Assembly (NCBI GenBank): GCA_029204225.1
Contig: CM055092.1
Location: 68,402,821-68,466,820 of the forward strand
DNA from: Diphasiastrum complanatum
Lineage: Eukaryota > Streptophyta > Lycopodiopsida > Lycopodiales > Lycopodiaceae
Direction: 5' to 3'
DNA length: 64,000 bases
Both the position numbers and the translations under genes were made by a program. Shown here piece after piece: positions 34,460 through 46,337 of the stretch. Position 1 is the stretch's first letter, and every line of letters starts with the position of its first letter. The notes beneath the pieces are model-generated. The model made no database searches. It was given only the letters and a program-made list of their open reading frames with translations, and was not told the origin of the DNA.

Positions 34460-35574
34460 GAAAATCCTTATTTTGCCAAGCTCCTTCCATAATACTAAAT
34501 CTTCACATAATACTAAATCTTCACATTTCACCTTCAGTGTTTCATGCTCCTCCATTCAAAGGGCAGACTCTGCCTATAGAATGAAAATTCTCGTTCATCA
34601 GACAAAGCGCATTGCTCCTTTAGTACAAGATGTTTAACAAGGAAGCAACGGTTTTAGCAAACTCCGCTTCCTCTTCTCAAATGTTCACATCCATCTCGTT
34701 TAGAAGCTTCCTCTGTTTGAAAAGAGGTTCTGTTTGATCGGTGCGCAGTTCAGAGCAGATGTAAGAAAATTAATCTTAATCAGAGGCTGAGCTATTGTAA
34801 TGTTGTGGGAAAGTGAAGATGAATTAAACAAAACACAACTTTTACAGCTGAGAGATATAGGCGTTAGTGCAGGTAAAAGACTGCTTCTTGGAGCAACCTT
34901 ATCCGTTTTCATACTCTCTTATCGGCTTCCATCGGAGATGGGACCAACAAGTTCATCAGAAATGTGAAAGGGGGGGCTTGTTCCTTGACATGGACCACTT
35001 TGATACCATGCATTTACTTGCCAGTGCACTCTAGTCTCAAACCAACCTTAATAGTGCTATCACAAGACGCAAAACCCCATTTTCTTGGAAATGTTTAATA
35101 TATGCACACATTCTAAGAATCGTTGATCACACGGAGCAAACCGTTTCAAGATAGAGTGAATAAGTTCAACGGAAACAGGTGATTTTCTCTTATAACTCCA
35201 ACCTTGTCCTGACAATTATCATACTCACTCGATGCTTCTAAATGAGACAATCTCTCATTTTGGAAGTACAGAATAAGCCATGAATGCTCAAGTTGCTCCA
35301 GTTTACGACTTCTCTAAAAGGCACCTTCTGTTCCTTCTTGAAACTACATGATAAGTACAGGGATCGTAGAATTTGTTGATTCAAATCTACACTCAGATTG
35401 AAGCTGAAAACAAAATTCATATAACAAGCTTCTAGAATAATTATACGATTTATAGCAGATTTCTCCAGTGCATCAATTTGTAGCTAAGTGGACTAATCTC
35501 ATAAGCTCAGCGTTGGGGCGAGGGCGAAAGGGGCGACTTGGATGTACAAACAGAATGTTCGCCATTGTAAATTT
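34460..35574. other. 3' flank of the MYB gene, no further gene seen
   Basis: Includes the presumed 3' UTR of the MYB gene to the left of 35575. No reading frame of note. Confidence 0.5.
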
Positions 35575-36822
35575 TCAGCCAACTTGCCTGGGGACTGCAA
35601 GGCCAAATGAGAAGAGTGCTTCAGCATGGTTGGCTGAAGTAGCGTGATCAACAACAAAAGGCGATGGTCCACAAATCGGAGCACAAGCAGCAGACGTATA
35701 CCTCTGCACTTCTTTCGCAACCATCTCACGCATCAGTGCCACTAACCCCGCGTTCATGGCAGCAGCATCTAATCCATACCCCATTGCTGGCCAGCCTGCA
35801 TTGGCTTGAGGTTGGAGTATCGGCGCCAACGCTTGAGCAACAGCGGCTCGTATGGCAGCATTCATCAACTCTACAGCATCCTCTGTTCCTATATATCCAT
35901 TTGGAAAAAGACCAGGCACATGTGGCTGAAGGTGGTCAGAGTCGGAAGGAACAGAGGATTTTGAAGGTGTTACAGTTACGTCATTCAGTTGAGACATGGT
36001 GCATACGCCACTGCTTTTAGCTTCTCGCACTCCTACCTGCTTCATCTCATTGAGGGAGTGTTGAGCAAGAAAATCCACTTGAGCCATATCCTTTTTGACG
36101 ATCAAATTTACTCCAGGTAGAGAAAGACTCAAAAAAGTAGGAGGATCGGTTGTAGAGCTCGATTCCTCTTGCACTTTCTTGCTAGACATTGCACCACTAC
36201 TGCCATAACAGCTGAACGCAGACGGTCTTGACAAAGGTCTGAAGATCGGAGAATCGTTAGCTTGAACAGGACCACAAGTGCTGATATCCGAAGGCGAACT
36301 TAAATCTAATTTCAACCGCTTGAAGCATGCGGAGTCTGCATCGCAATTCACATCTAGCACGCTTCCATCACTAGATAACTCTTTGCTGCTTCTCTTTCTG
36401 CCATCAAAGCTGCATAAGTCCTCTTCAACATCTGCGTGAACAGCATTCTCCGTTACTCTTCCTTTTTCTGCAACGCAACGGCGCCGAAGAGTCGAATTCC
36501 AGTGATTTTTTATGGCATTGTCAGTGCGCCCAGGCAATGATCTTGCGATTGTTGCCCACTTATTTCCGTGCTGAGCATGAGCCTTTAGGATCGCAATATC
36601 CTCAGCCTCCGTGAAAGGCCTGTGCTGCACTTGTGGACTCAACTGGTTACACCATCTTAATCGACACGATTTACCTGAGCGCCCAGGGATTCCTTTGCTG
36701 ATCAAGGACCAATTCCTCCCTCCATATACCTCAACTAGCCTTTTCAAGGCTTCATCCTCCTCAAGGCTCCAAGGTCCTCTGATTTTGTCACCCTCTTCCT
36801 GTGCCAACTTCTCCACAGCCAT
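35575..36822 (-). CDS. R2R3-MYB transcription factor, subgroup 22 (MYB44/70/73/77-like)
   Basis: A single uninterrupted 415-codon frame, fitting the intronless genes of this subgroup. R2 runs about residues 13-64 with Trp at 18, 38 and 57 (DKIRGPWSLEEDEALKRLVE); R3 about 65-115 with the usual hydrophobic replacement (Phe70) of the first Trp, then Trp89 and Trp108 (TDNAIKNHWNSTLRRR). After the DNA-binding domain come SPIFRPLSRPSAFSCYG and DPPTFLSLSLPG, the subgroup 22 C-terminal motif; LSLSL also fits an EAR repression motif. The end holds ALMREMVAKEVQRY, another subgroup feature. Members act in the nucleus and regulate ABA, auxin and stress responses. The start at 36822 places the R2 repeat 12 residues in, as usual. 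No break is seen; it is the one clearly intact host gene here. Which paralogue it is cannot be told. Confidence 0.95.
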   Translation of the reverse strand: MAVEKLAQEEGDKIRGPWSLEEDEALKRLVEVYGGRNWSLISKGIPGRSGKSCRLRWCNQLSPQVQHRPFTEAEDIAILKAHAQHGNKWATIARSLPGRTDNAIKNHWNSTLRRRCVAEKGRVTENAVHADVEEDLCSFDGRKRSSKELSSDGSVLDVNCDADSACFKRLKLDLSSPSDISTCGPVQANDSPIFRPLSRPSAFSCYGSSGAMSSKKVQEESSSTTDPPTFLSLSLPGVNLIVKKDMAQVDFLAQHSLNEMKQVGVREAKSSGVCTMSQLNDVTVTPSKSSVPSDSDHLQPHVPGLFPNGYIGTEDAVELMNAAIRAAVAQALAPILQPQANAGWPAMGYGLDAAAMNAGLVALMREMVAKEVQRYTSAACAPICGPSPFVVDHATSANHAEALFSFGLAVPRQVG

Positions 36823-37860
36823 GAAAAAATGTTCCTTCTAGCTATCAACACTCAAAACTTTTTGCTTCCGCAGAAATTTGCGTATCACAACAAACACTGC
36901 TCTTTCCACAGCAAATATTTCCCGGGAATGTACCAGACACACCATAAGATGCAAGAATCCACAAAATTCTGCCCACAAACGACCTCACAGAGGTCACAGA
37001 GGAAAAGAAAGCAAAACCAACCCATCTTTCTGGAAATGTATGATCTAGATTCTAACTTATCGAATCAACAAGAGGGTGATCAAGAAGCCAATAAATCTAG
37101 CAGCAAAAAAGAGGATCGCCAAGCAAATCAGACGCCATTATGACAGATGATCAGAGAATGGGCAGTGCGGTAAAATCAGATCAAATCGCGATCGCAAATC
37201 AAAACCCAGCTGACAGAAAAAAGACCAGAAAGGGAACGATCCATGGATGGATCGATCAGGAATGATTACGAACAGAAAACAGAATCCCGATCCACAATCA
37301 TGAGACTCTACTCAGCCAGCCAGCCAGCCAGCCTATCTACGAAGAAGAAGAAGAAGAAGAAGAAGAAGAAATAGCGAAGACGAAGCACGCTATCTCGGGG
37401 TCCCTCTATCGGGCCCGATGGCACGGGACACTCTTACTCCACCACTTCGATAACTGCCACATGGCAGGATAGCCACGTGGACAAATCTGGACGTCTGGGG
37501 CGAGATCTAACGATGGATACGGGGATTGCAGATGGCAGTCTATTGGTGGGCACAAAAAGGAGGGGAGGGGAGGGGGAAGCGACAATAGGCACGCATGCAA
37601 TGCGCATGATGGGCATGGGGCCCCATGGCCCATGGGCATGGGCCGTCCCCCATGGCCATCCATCCATGGGCTGGCTGGCTGGCTGGCTTAGAGGACCCCG
37701 CGTGGGGCCGCATAACTGCCTGACGGATTGGATTTCACTTAACGAAAGCTCTGCCGGCCGGTTAGTTTTACCGGCCGTCGGCCGGCAGGTGTCGGTGCCA
37801 ACGTGGCTAAAGAGCTGACGTGGCAATACCTATAAGTCCACGTTAAGTCTGGTGAGTCGG
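36823..37860 (-). promoter_or_regulatory. Upstream region of the MYB gene with ABRE/G-box elements
   Basis: Reading away from the MYB start: a (GAA)n tract at 37341-37370 and CCAG repeats at 37317-37333, typical of plant 5' UTRs; G-box CCACGTGG at 37472-37479; a GC-rich stretch 37540-37790; ACGTGGC at 37801-37807 and again at 37818-37824. ACGTGGC is the ABA-response element core, and two close copies suit an ABA-responsive subgroup 22 MYB. A TATA box on the minus strand was not pinned down. The regulatory role is inferred from motif type and position. Confidence 0.5.
37341..37370. repeat. (GAA)n microsatellite, 30 bp
   Basis: Ten GAA units about 520 bp upstream of the MYB start codon, probably in or near its 5' UTR. 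Confidence 0.95.
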
Positions 37861-38334
37861 TGAGGCTCTCCGCGTTGAGATTTGACCTGCACCTTACACC
37901 GTGGCCTTTCAAAATGACGCTTATAAAAAGCCTGAAGCAATCTCATTTTGAAAAGACCATGAATTCCCTTTGCTTTGATTTTGACGGGCGCTTCCAAATT
38001 CGGCCTTCTTTTCTCACTTCAAAATGCCATCCATGGCAAACTTTCAAATCTTAACGGTTTTGGTTCTCTCATAATCCCATCCAAACTTTGTTTGGTCCCA
38101 AGCAATGCTTGTGAAAAAATTTCAAACTAACCTTATAAAAAATCGACGAAACTACTGCGGAATCGATAAAAGGTTAAAATCAAACCTTAAAACCTAAGGT
38201 TTACAACTAAAACTAGTTGATTCTGAGCCATATATATATAAATCTAAAATGAAGTGGTGAAATAGGAATTTCAACAATTGGGCTATTTGTATTTGTCATT
38301 TTTTTGTGAGGGGGTAGCTTAACTACTGAGTTAT
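37861..38334. other. No gene seen
   Basis: Non-coding spacer upstream of the MYB region. An A/T-rich microsatellite-like ATATATATA lies near 38230. Confidence 0.4.
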
Positions 38335-38570
38335 TGTCCAAAGTTCCAATCCCTCGGAAACCGAAATGCATAGTTCGATGCAAACCTTGGCATCCAATTT
38401 CCAAAGAAGCTTCCCAAACTTTCTTTGATCCCAAGTTCCAACCCCCTCAAAAACCAAAATGCATAATTCAATGCAAAGTATGATCCAAGTTTCTTCAATC
38501 CCTGTCTCAAACTTCCCCTTAGAAACTCAAAAGCATAACCCCATGCGAAACAACCTAAAAGCTTCACTTC
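38335..38570. repeat. Degenerate tandem repeat, three units of about 70-95 bp
   Basis: Units begin near 38341, 38433 and 38507 and share (C/T)AA.CCC.T..(G/A)AAA.C.(G/A)AA.(T/G)CATA and the following ATGC. They create a repetitive minus-strand frame (YAFEFLRG, YAFWFLRG, YAFRFPRD). The frame continuity may be chance; no protein family recognised. Confidence 0.6.
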
Positions 38571-39126
38571 AAAATAAAATTCGTGGACAAAGAAGGCTTC
38601 ACATTCTCCCCCACCACATATTTTACTCCTATCCACTTGGGATTTTGCCACGTGGTATATAATGCCAATTGGACTCTTGTCAACCATTCCTCATAGAAAC
38701 ATGGCTATATCAACATTCATAAAAGATCTTAATGGTGGAAAAAAGTTGGAATTTTTTTCATAACTTGGAAATGTGGCTATTCATGGTCAAAGGTTGGTGG
38801 ACTACAACATTAAGAATGTCAACTTGAAATTAATTATTATTCTTTAAGCTATGAAAAAGTTAACCAACCATGCCTTGTGACTGGTGAGAGTCTCAAGGGC
38901 CAAGGCAGGCTCAAAAAAATAGACAAAGGAAAATAATAGAATCTCATAATCATTCAGAATTGATATCATAAAATCTTTGTGATTTTTATACAAGCATATA
39001 AATCCTTTCATGAGTAATAGTCTTCAAAAAAACAAGAGACTTTGGAAAATAAAGGTTATTTTATTGATAACTCAAAGAAATGTTTTCAAGCTCTAGCTCA
39101 AGGGTGCAATTCTTCAAGCCAGAGCA
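38571..39126. other. No gene seen; one isolated G-box
   Basis: CCACGTGG at 38648-38655 is followed by TATATAATG, a promoter-like arrangement, but no plus-strand frame follows. Confidence 0.4.
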
Positions 39127-39285
39127 TTTTTTTTCTTCTGTATACAGAGTTACACAACTAGTAGTTATACACAACATATATAGTCTGGCAACGCCAAGTG
39201 AGGACCTGTGATTGGGATTCGAGCCTGCGCCTTGCTGGTCGCAGTCAACAACTCTACCCAGACACCGCGCTACAATTGACAAAAA
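39127..39285 (-). mobile_element. tRNA-derived SINE
   Basis: On the minus strand: a pol III A box in TAGCGCGGTGTCTGGGTAGAG (39272-39252), a B box GGCTCGAATCCC (39225-39214), a non-tRNA body ending GTATACAGAAG, and an A8 tail (39134-39127). Length about 160 bp, typical of plant SINEs. Flanks AAGCCAGAGCATT (left) and AAGCCAAGACATT (right) look like a decayed 13-bp target duplication. The tRNA head is not a functional tRNA: the cloverleaf acceptor stem is missing. Confidence 0.8.
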
Positions 39286-41456
39286 AGCCAAGACATTATG
39301 GGAATTGAGGCCTTGTGCAAGGGTGTTGAAATTCGATGCTCATCATCCCCTTCAAAGATTATATTGGACGTATTTGATAGGTAGTTATAATTTGAGATTG
39401 TCAACTGTGAAGTTTACAATGTTTATAGAATTGTTATATTGGCGACTTAGAAGATTTTGGGGCTGTCAAGTTCACGATGTTTATAAATTGGGCAACTTAG
39501 ATCATTAGGGTTGGGGTCCTATATATGGTTGGGTTAGGGTCATATAAATGGCCAATGCTAGCTATTCCATATGGATTCTTGGATGTTGTATATTTCTTTG
39601 TTGAGAAATAGACTTGGTCCATTGACCCATCAATTGGATGACAAATCTTAATGATTCCAAAAATGACAACTGAGTTCAAAGATAATTCGATTGAATTTTG
39701 AGACATCTAAATTTGGTTCTAGATAGTAATCTAAAAAAAATTGTAGTTAAAGACCGTTACTAATATAATTTTGGTATGCCTTCTGTCTTTATTTACTCGA
39801 TTGACTGTAGAGTTTGGATAACTCATATTTTCTATTAAGAATTTGGTTTACAGAACATTTTTGAAATCCAATAATTTTTCCTAGGAAAAAGGATTTTAGA
39901 ATGATTCTTATATTTCTTGAGTAGTGTATTAAACATGCATTCCAGTATCATTTAATGATTAAGCATGCTTATGGAATCCAGTGAATTGTGATTGATAGAT
40001 TCTAAACATTTATAATTGACGGACGGTAAGTAGATACTTAATTGTTATTAGAGTATTATAAGGAAATGTGGCAATTCTTAAAAACTTTTAAATGAGTTGA
40101 GAATTTAGATCAATAATTTGAAATATCTAAATATCTTTACTCTAGTGTTTTATTAAGAACGTATGTGTCTCACATGCATTCTCATAATATAAATTATTTT
40201 ATTTATGGAAGTGGATGATATTCCACTACAGATTGTAGTATGTAAGTGCTTGTACGATTATCAACCTAGATTTCCCATTATTAGGGAGACAGACAAATCT
40301 ATTGAAATTGGATGATTGCTAGTTCCTTGTATGAGATGCTAGAAATAGGGGCATTTAACTCCAGAGAGTATCTAGGGTACTCAAAATTGAGTTAAAAAAT
40401 CATTTGGATCTTGATAGATCTCCTAGAGATTTTAGTAGGTTGAATTGTAATGTCTTAGATTTAGGATATTTTAAGGAAATTTGTCTCACCAGTGTAAGGT
40501 GATAATAAACTGAATTTGCATGAAGGTGATGTTACTGGTTTAGAGAGACTCAAACTCAATTGAAAAATTTATCGCTTAGTGTATTTCTAAAATCTAATAT
40601 GGTTCTTCGGAACAGAGATAAACAATTGAAAAATCGTTCTCTTTGAATACTTATTTGAGATTTGAAGTAACTTGTCCTACTACTTAAGTACCTACTTTCC
40701 AATTTCTGATTGTTGGGTTCGAGATCTCCAACTACTGCTTTGAAAAACACATTTTGGTAGCCTCCATTTTAGTATAAGCATTTTGTGGTATTGCTTTTAT
40801 GTTGCAGAATTGACATAGTCCATTTTAGAGCCTCAGCACCTAGGATGTGCATGCAGCTTGCATTTTCAATACATTGACAATGAGGACATTATCTTTTTGA
40901 TGAGGTAGAGTTAGAGCTCAAATGTTTTGACATCAATTTGGACAATTGGTCTACACTTCTTAAACAGACGGTATAATAGCCCTAAAGGCTTCATTGATCG
41001 ATGGTTGATTGATGAGATGTTTAGCTCTTAGGTTGCTGAGTTCAACATCAATTAGCCCAATTAGATCCATATTCATTTTAAAGCATAGTAAATACTGTGA
41101 AGTTCCTTGTGCTCTTCCTGATTATGAGTGTTTCCAATGCTTTATCAACATACTCATCACTTGTAATCTATTGTGATGTTCTGCTGATAACTAGTAGCAA
41201 GTGTCCAGTGAAAACCTTTTCTAAGCACAGGAAATAACATGAAAGACTCTCTGGACCAATCATCAATCCAAAACTATTTTTGAAAAACAGCATAAAGAAA
41301 GAAAATGCTTTCATGGATTAAAAAGATATCGTATTTGTGAGTAACATATACACAGTAAATTAAAGGTATGCACTACCAATGGAAAATGAAGTTGTTATCA
41401 ATGTTTGAATTTCTAGCTAAGATTTCCATGGAAATCCTCATACTCTCCCTTTCTCT
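39286..41456. other. AT-rich spacer, no gene seen
   Basis: Over 2 kb without a credible frame. It could include the 3' end of the RPC9 gene region and old repeats. Confidence 0.45.
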
Positions 41457-42109
41457 TATTCAGTTTCCATTTCTGTTTCACCTTGCTCGGCTATTTCATC
41501 AACTTGTTCAGGAGGTGGAGGCCATTTTTTCTCGACACTTCCAACAAATCTATCAACCCACTTGATAGCCGTTCATCACAATCCTCAACTACCTACATAC
41601 CCACAATAAGAGAATTATAGCTTCACCGAGTGCACAAAAGTAAACAGATCATGAGCTACTCATCTCATTTTAGTTACATGTTGATTTGATCCAGTGACAC
41701 GTGGTTGGAGCTAAAGACGTGTTCACAAAAATAAGCTTAAGGCTATCCTCGTAGATGGTTGAGATATGGTCACCAATTAACATTGTTGAATGCCACAAGC
41801 TGACCTAATCAGGAAAACAACAACATGGCATGTGCTCTCTCTGACTCGTCCAAAACCTCCGATTAACAGTAAGAGACAAAAAACTATATGACGTTTAGAA
41901 TTTTTCTTTGCTGCATCTTTGCTACGAGCAAAAACATTCATACCAGGTTCAAATACCAGGTGTACTTCAACTGCTGAAATTGGTTTAATATTTGAGGCCT
42001 GAAGATGCTCTGCTTTTGTTAAGCTGTACTGTTCCACCTCCTTCAGGAAATCTTGAACTTTCTCCCGAGTTCGCGTGCCAGCCGGAGATTGAAAAAGATA
42101 ATCATAAAC
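41457..42109 (-). pseudogene. RNA polymerase III subunit RPC9: two 3' exons, 1-bp frame break
   Basis: RPC9 (CRCP family) pairs with RPC8 in the stalk of nuclear RNA polymerase III. Exon 42109-41944 starts after GGATTAG and reads VYDYLFQSPAGTRTREKVQD, then FLKEVEQYSLTKAEHLQASN and KPISAVEVHLVFEP, the conserved HRDC-like core (LTKAE.LQ, P..AVE). It ends at CCTG|GTATGA. Exon 41588-41457 starts after a GTAG acceptor in matching phase with VEDCDER, but the conserved continuation AIKWVDRFVGSVEKKWPPP to METE and TAA lies one base out of frame. So one base is missing near 41570, or the assembly is wrong there. Upstream exons coding the N-terminus were not found up to 45.4 kb; long introns are possible. 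The family call is confident; gene versus pseudogene is open. Confidence 0.72.
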
Positions 42110-45100
42110 CTAATCCAAAAAAAAGTTTAAAAGTTTGAATAGTCACTAGCATACCCCGATAGATGTGTATATATAAACGACAAAATACTGAGCTTGAGCA
42201 ATGTGGATGTAACACACACACGTGGGAGGGAACTCGTTAAATGTCTAGGGAGTTCAAGGACGTCCAGCTGAAAGTCCAAGGACCTCCATGATTAAAAGTC
42301 CTATCCATAAAAACAGCAGAGAAACAAACATGAACAAGGCTTTCTTGTCTTATTCCTTTCCAAGGCAATTGCTCCTAAATCTATTGATGTGGTCTATGTT
42401 GCTTCAGCCCATAGGAAATTTTAAAAAATCTTGTTGATAAATATTCAAAAACTGTGAGCCCAAAAAATTGTGCCCATGCCCATGGCGCATTGGCAGCTTG
42501 CTGGGGCCAAATGCCTGAGCAGTGCCTTAAGGCCCAACCGGGGGGGGGGGGGGGGGGGGGGGGTTGAAGTTGAATTTCCAATGGGCAGTTGTGAGAAATT
42601 GGCAAAAATCTAGCTTGGTATTTTTTATGATAGAAGTTTGTAAGTGAATCTCACATGTGTGGAGGATGTTCCCACGTGTGGAGAATTGTAGAGTAAATCA
42701 AAATGTTTGATATAGGGGTCTCATAGAATTTCATAGTCAAGCATTTAGGTGTAGGATGTTGATAGGGTCAAATTTGGCATAGATGGCAAATTATCCATTT
42801 CCACTTGTAATGCCACTATTGAGCCAAAATAGAGCCAAACTTGTGCCAATTAGAGTGTAGACAAGTGTCATGCTTTTGTTTGATGAAGCTTAAGAGGTCC
42901 AATAGGATTTAGAGGTGGAACCTTGTGAGGTCCAATAGAAAATTGAGGTGTGCTTGAATATAGTCCAATAGAATTTAGAGGTGCATGGATCAATGGTCCA
43001 ATAGGATTAAGAGGTGGCAAAGTGTGATCCAATCATAGTTAAGCATAGTGGTAGCTCATGAATCTATTAGTATCATTGTACTCCTCATTTTGGATCTAAT
43101 TGATTTTGAGATTGAGTGGATTTTGAGTGTCATTGAATTTCTAGCTTCCTCTCTCTACTCGAGTGCTCATGATGGTTTTTCTCTCTCTACTGGAGGAGAG
43201 CAACTTGTTTTTACTTAGAATACTTTTGGAACAATTCCCACACGTGTGAGTGAGAGTTGGAAGTGACTGAATGCATGTAGTAGTGTGTTTTTGCCATAGA
43301 ATCAAAGATAGATCTTGAATCTCAATCTAGTCTTGATCTTGGTGCATCTACACACCTTAGGAGATCACAAGTACATGTTGTGGACAGTCCACACATGTGA
43401 AATTCAACACAGTGGGGACTGTAGGGACTATAAACATCATGTAGACAATCCTAGCGATCTCCAATGGGCTAATGTACAGATGTATCTAACTTGCTCACTT
43501 TTTGAACTATAGAGTATGTAATTGATTACCTTGGGTCCATTTTTAGGTCATTTGGCGACCTTCCACCTTTTGGAAAGACAACACATGTCAACATGGCTCT
43601 AATCACGAGAAGGGAAGGAGGTTCTTGCCCTAACCGTTAGTGCATCATCACCAAGAAGATAATCAAATCGTGAACATAAAAACATCCACTGTAAATAATT
43701 TTCAAATTTTGCAAATGATTCCTTATTTTGTTTACAGATATTTAAGAATCCGAAAAACTCATTGGACTAATGCTAGATTCTAAGAGCTGGAAATTCATTC
43801 CCTATTAAACATAGTCTCTAACTTTCACAAAGAATCACTTTCTGATGATGCTTTTATCATTCGGTCTAGCTGAATGGCCTTCAATGTGAAGCTAAAGGTG
43901 CTACAAAACATGAACTGAGAGATAACTGAGAAAATGGCAGACTAAAGTTCTTAGTAACTTGTCAATTTCAGAAAATTAGGGCCAAAGCTTAGGAAATAAT
44001 TACAATAAAAACAGGTGAAAGACCAGCCAAGGACAAGATATTCATGTCCGAAAAAATTCCACCTGGAGGAGCAGATGGCCAACTTTACATCATGAACAGA
44101 TGGAAATCAGCCATCATGAAGGACGAAAAGAACAACATGAAAACCCACCTAACGTTGTCAAGCTACTATCATGATACTGACGTTATCGTGAAGGAATTGC
44201 CTGAGAGAAGATCTGTAGCCATTCAAGGAGAAAGGGAATTTGTTCCATTCCAACTTCACTACCAGCGATAAGGAAACATTGTGAGCAAGAACCATTGCTG
44301 GTGACTGTGGACAAATAACCAATGGAGTACCCAAGATCAACAACAAGCAACAGATGTTCGTGTTTATACCAAGAGAATTTTGAGTCTGCTTGTGACAAAG
44401 CATACAAACACAAACATCAGTTCAAGTATAAAAATTGATTAGAGTTTTAAGATGAATATGGAGACAATGGATATGAAGATAAAGATTGAACAAAATGACT
44501 CTGGAAAAGAGGATGGTCACAAATATGAAGATAACAATACTGGTTAGCAATACTAGCACAATCAAAATATTGATCAATATGACGAACACAATGTTGGCTA
44601 TCAGGTTGGTGGTGTTGATGAGTGATATACATCAAAGTTGTGAGAAAAACCCTAGCCTAGGGTTTGGAAGCATAAAAGTGAGGTTTTCTCTCTATACTGA
44701 TCCGTTTTTGAAGCTGTAAAAGCCTGTAGAAGGGCGCCCTAGTGCAAAGTAGCAAATCCTCAGAGTCCGTGGAGTGCCGTGGATCAGCTAAGGAATTGGA
44801 CCAGTTTATAGCCTGCAAGGAGATGGAAAGAAGAGGAGATCTCACGGGTCTATTTGCGCACGGAAGAGAAGTTCCCTCTTAGTGTTCTAAGGTGGGCCAG
44901 CGGCTTCAAGGAGTGAAGACAGTGCGCGGATCATCGGATCAGTGTCCATCATGATCAACGATAGAGATCGAACCTCTAGCATTGAATTTGGACCATTGGA
45001 TCCAAGAGAACCAGTGGATTGTTTTTAAAAGCGCCTTGAATGGGCCTGAAGGGCGTTGAAAGAAAAATCAGGCTTCAACCTCAATAAAAATTTTCATATT

Positions 45101-45471
45101 GAAAGTTGAGTTCGGTCCAAATTCACTGAAGTTTGAAGTCTTTTCAAACTGAAGAAATAGTTCAAAAAGCGAAAAACCCCTTAAATCCACCTCCTTTATC
45201 CGTTTTGACCCAAACAAAAGGCTATAACCTCCAAACGAAGGGCACCCGAACTGTATCTGCAAGTACGGTACAGCAAAACAGAGTGATTGCAGCAGAGAAA
45301 GTGTTTGGAGTGTGCCAAAAGTGATTTCACCATTCCATTGGGCACGTAGTTGGGAGTTGACGACTGAGTGCATTTCGAAAGGCGACGCCGATTTGGCTTT
45401 CAAATTGGGGGAAAAGCGGCGAGTGGCCTGGTAAGGGAAAAAGAACAGGTCATTATTTTCAACTTCTGACA
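42110..45471. other. Spacer or RPC9 intron, no gene supported
   Basis: Contains the G tract at 42541-42563 and a 75-codon frame at 44044-44271 (RWKSAIMKDEKNNMKTHLTL) that looks protein-like but is not recognised. The part just before 45.5 kb precedes a copia gag and may be its leader. Confidence 0.35.
42541..42563. repeat. Poly-G tract, 23 bp
   Basis: Uninterrupted guanines, G-quadruplex prone. Confidence 0.97.
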
Positions 45472-45531
45472 TTGCAGTTGGCCTCGGCATACTGCTTTCA
45501 GCCTACAACAGAAGTTCCAAGCAGTTTTGCG

Positions 45532-46186
45532 ATGGCAAACATGGGAGAGTCCATTTTGAGTGAAAGTAACAAATTGGACGGGATTTCCAACTATGCAGTG
45601 TGGAAATTCAAGATGAAAAACATACTGATGGAGAAAGATGTGTGGGAAGTCGTCATAGGTGATGAGAGAAGACCGCCAAATGAAGCGGATATCAAAGTGT
45701 TCGACAAAAAAAATGAGGAAAGCTTTGACCTTCATTAACTTGTCAGTGAAGGATCACATCATTACCCACATTTGTGATGCTGTTACACCCAGACAGGCAT
45801 GGGATGTGCTAAAGGAGCAATTCGAGACGTCAAATCTGTCAACAATCATGTTTCTAAAGTCAAAGCTAAATAGTGCCCGAATGGAGCAAGGAGAGCACAT
45901 TCAGACGTATATGACCAGAATCAAAACAATGAGGGATGAATTGCATTCTATTGGTGAGCGCATACATGATGTGGAGCTGGTGCACAATGCATTATGCGGC
46001 ATTGCAGAACCCTATCAGATGTTTGTGAGCGGAATAGCATCAAGAGAAATATTGCCAACCTTTGACGAGCTCACAAGAATCTTGATGCAGGAAGAGCAAC
46101 GGCGAGAAATGGTGAAAGCTAGAGCATGTATACTGCTAAGCATCATGAACAAAGTATGGTACTTTCATCCAATCTTGTCCTGTTGA
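45532..46186 (+). mobile_element. Ty1/copia gag (copy F), one frame break
   Basis: Starts MANMGESILSESNKLDGISN (45532), continues YAVWKFKMKNILMEKDVW and shifts frame at about 45712 into FINLSVKDHIITHI, AWDVLKEQFET and MEQGEHIQTYMTRIKTMRDE, the UBN2 gag domain of copia elements. It ends at 46186 before the zinc knuckle. No primer site was recognised upstream and no pol follows; a LINE fragment begins about 150 bp on. Confidence 0.8.
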
Positions 46187-46337
46187 TGCTATAAAAGGAT
46201 GTAATACGGGCAGCAGCATGAAGGACCGCTGGTGGTCTCTGACATCATCTGGGAGGAAAAAGTCTCCTCATGATAGGTCGAGTAGCTCGTGCTGCAACAT
46301 GAGTATGGGTGGGATAGTGTCTCCGATCTCTATGAGC

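Noticed and set aside
35664-36020. 118-codon plus-strand frame within the MYB gene
   Set aside because: Shadow of the MYB coding strand.
37406-37826. Frames of 85-130 codons on both strands upstream of MYB
   Set aside because: GC-rich promoter sequence with no motif; overlapping in opposite directions.
39190-39285. Candidate tRNA gene (A and B boxes present)
   Set aside because: No acceptor stem, extra sequence and oligo-A tail: a SINE head, not a tRNA.
42381-42605. Pro-rich minus frame
   Set aside because: Only a reading of the poly-G tract.
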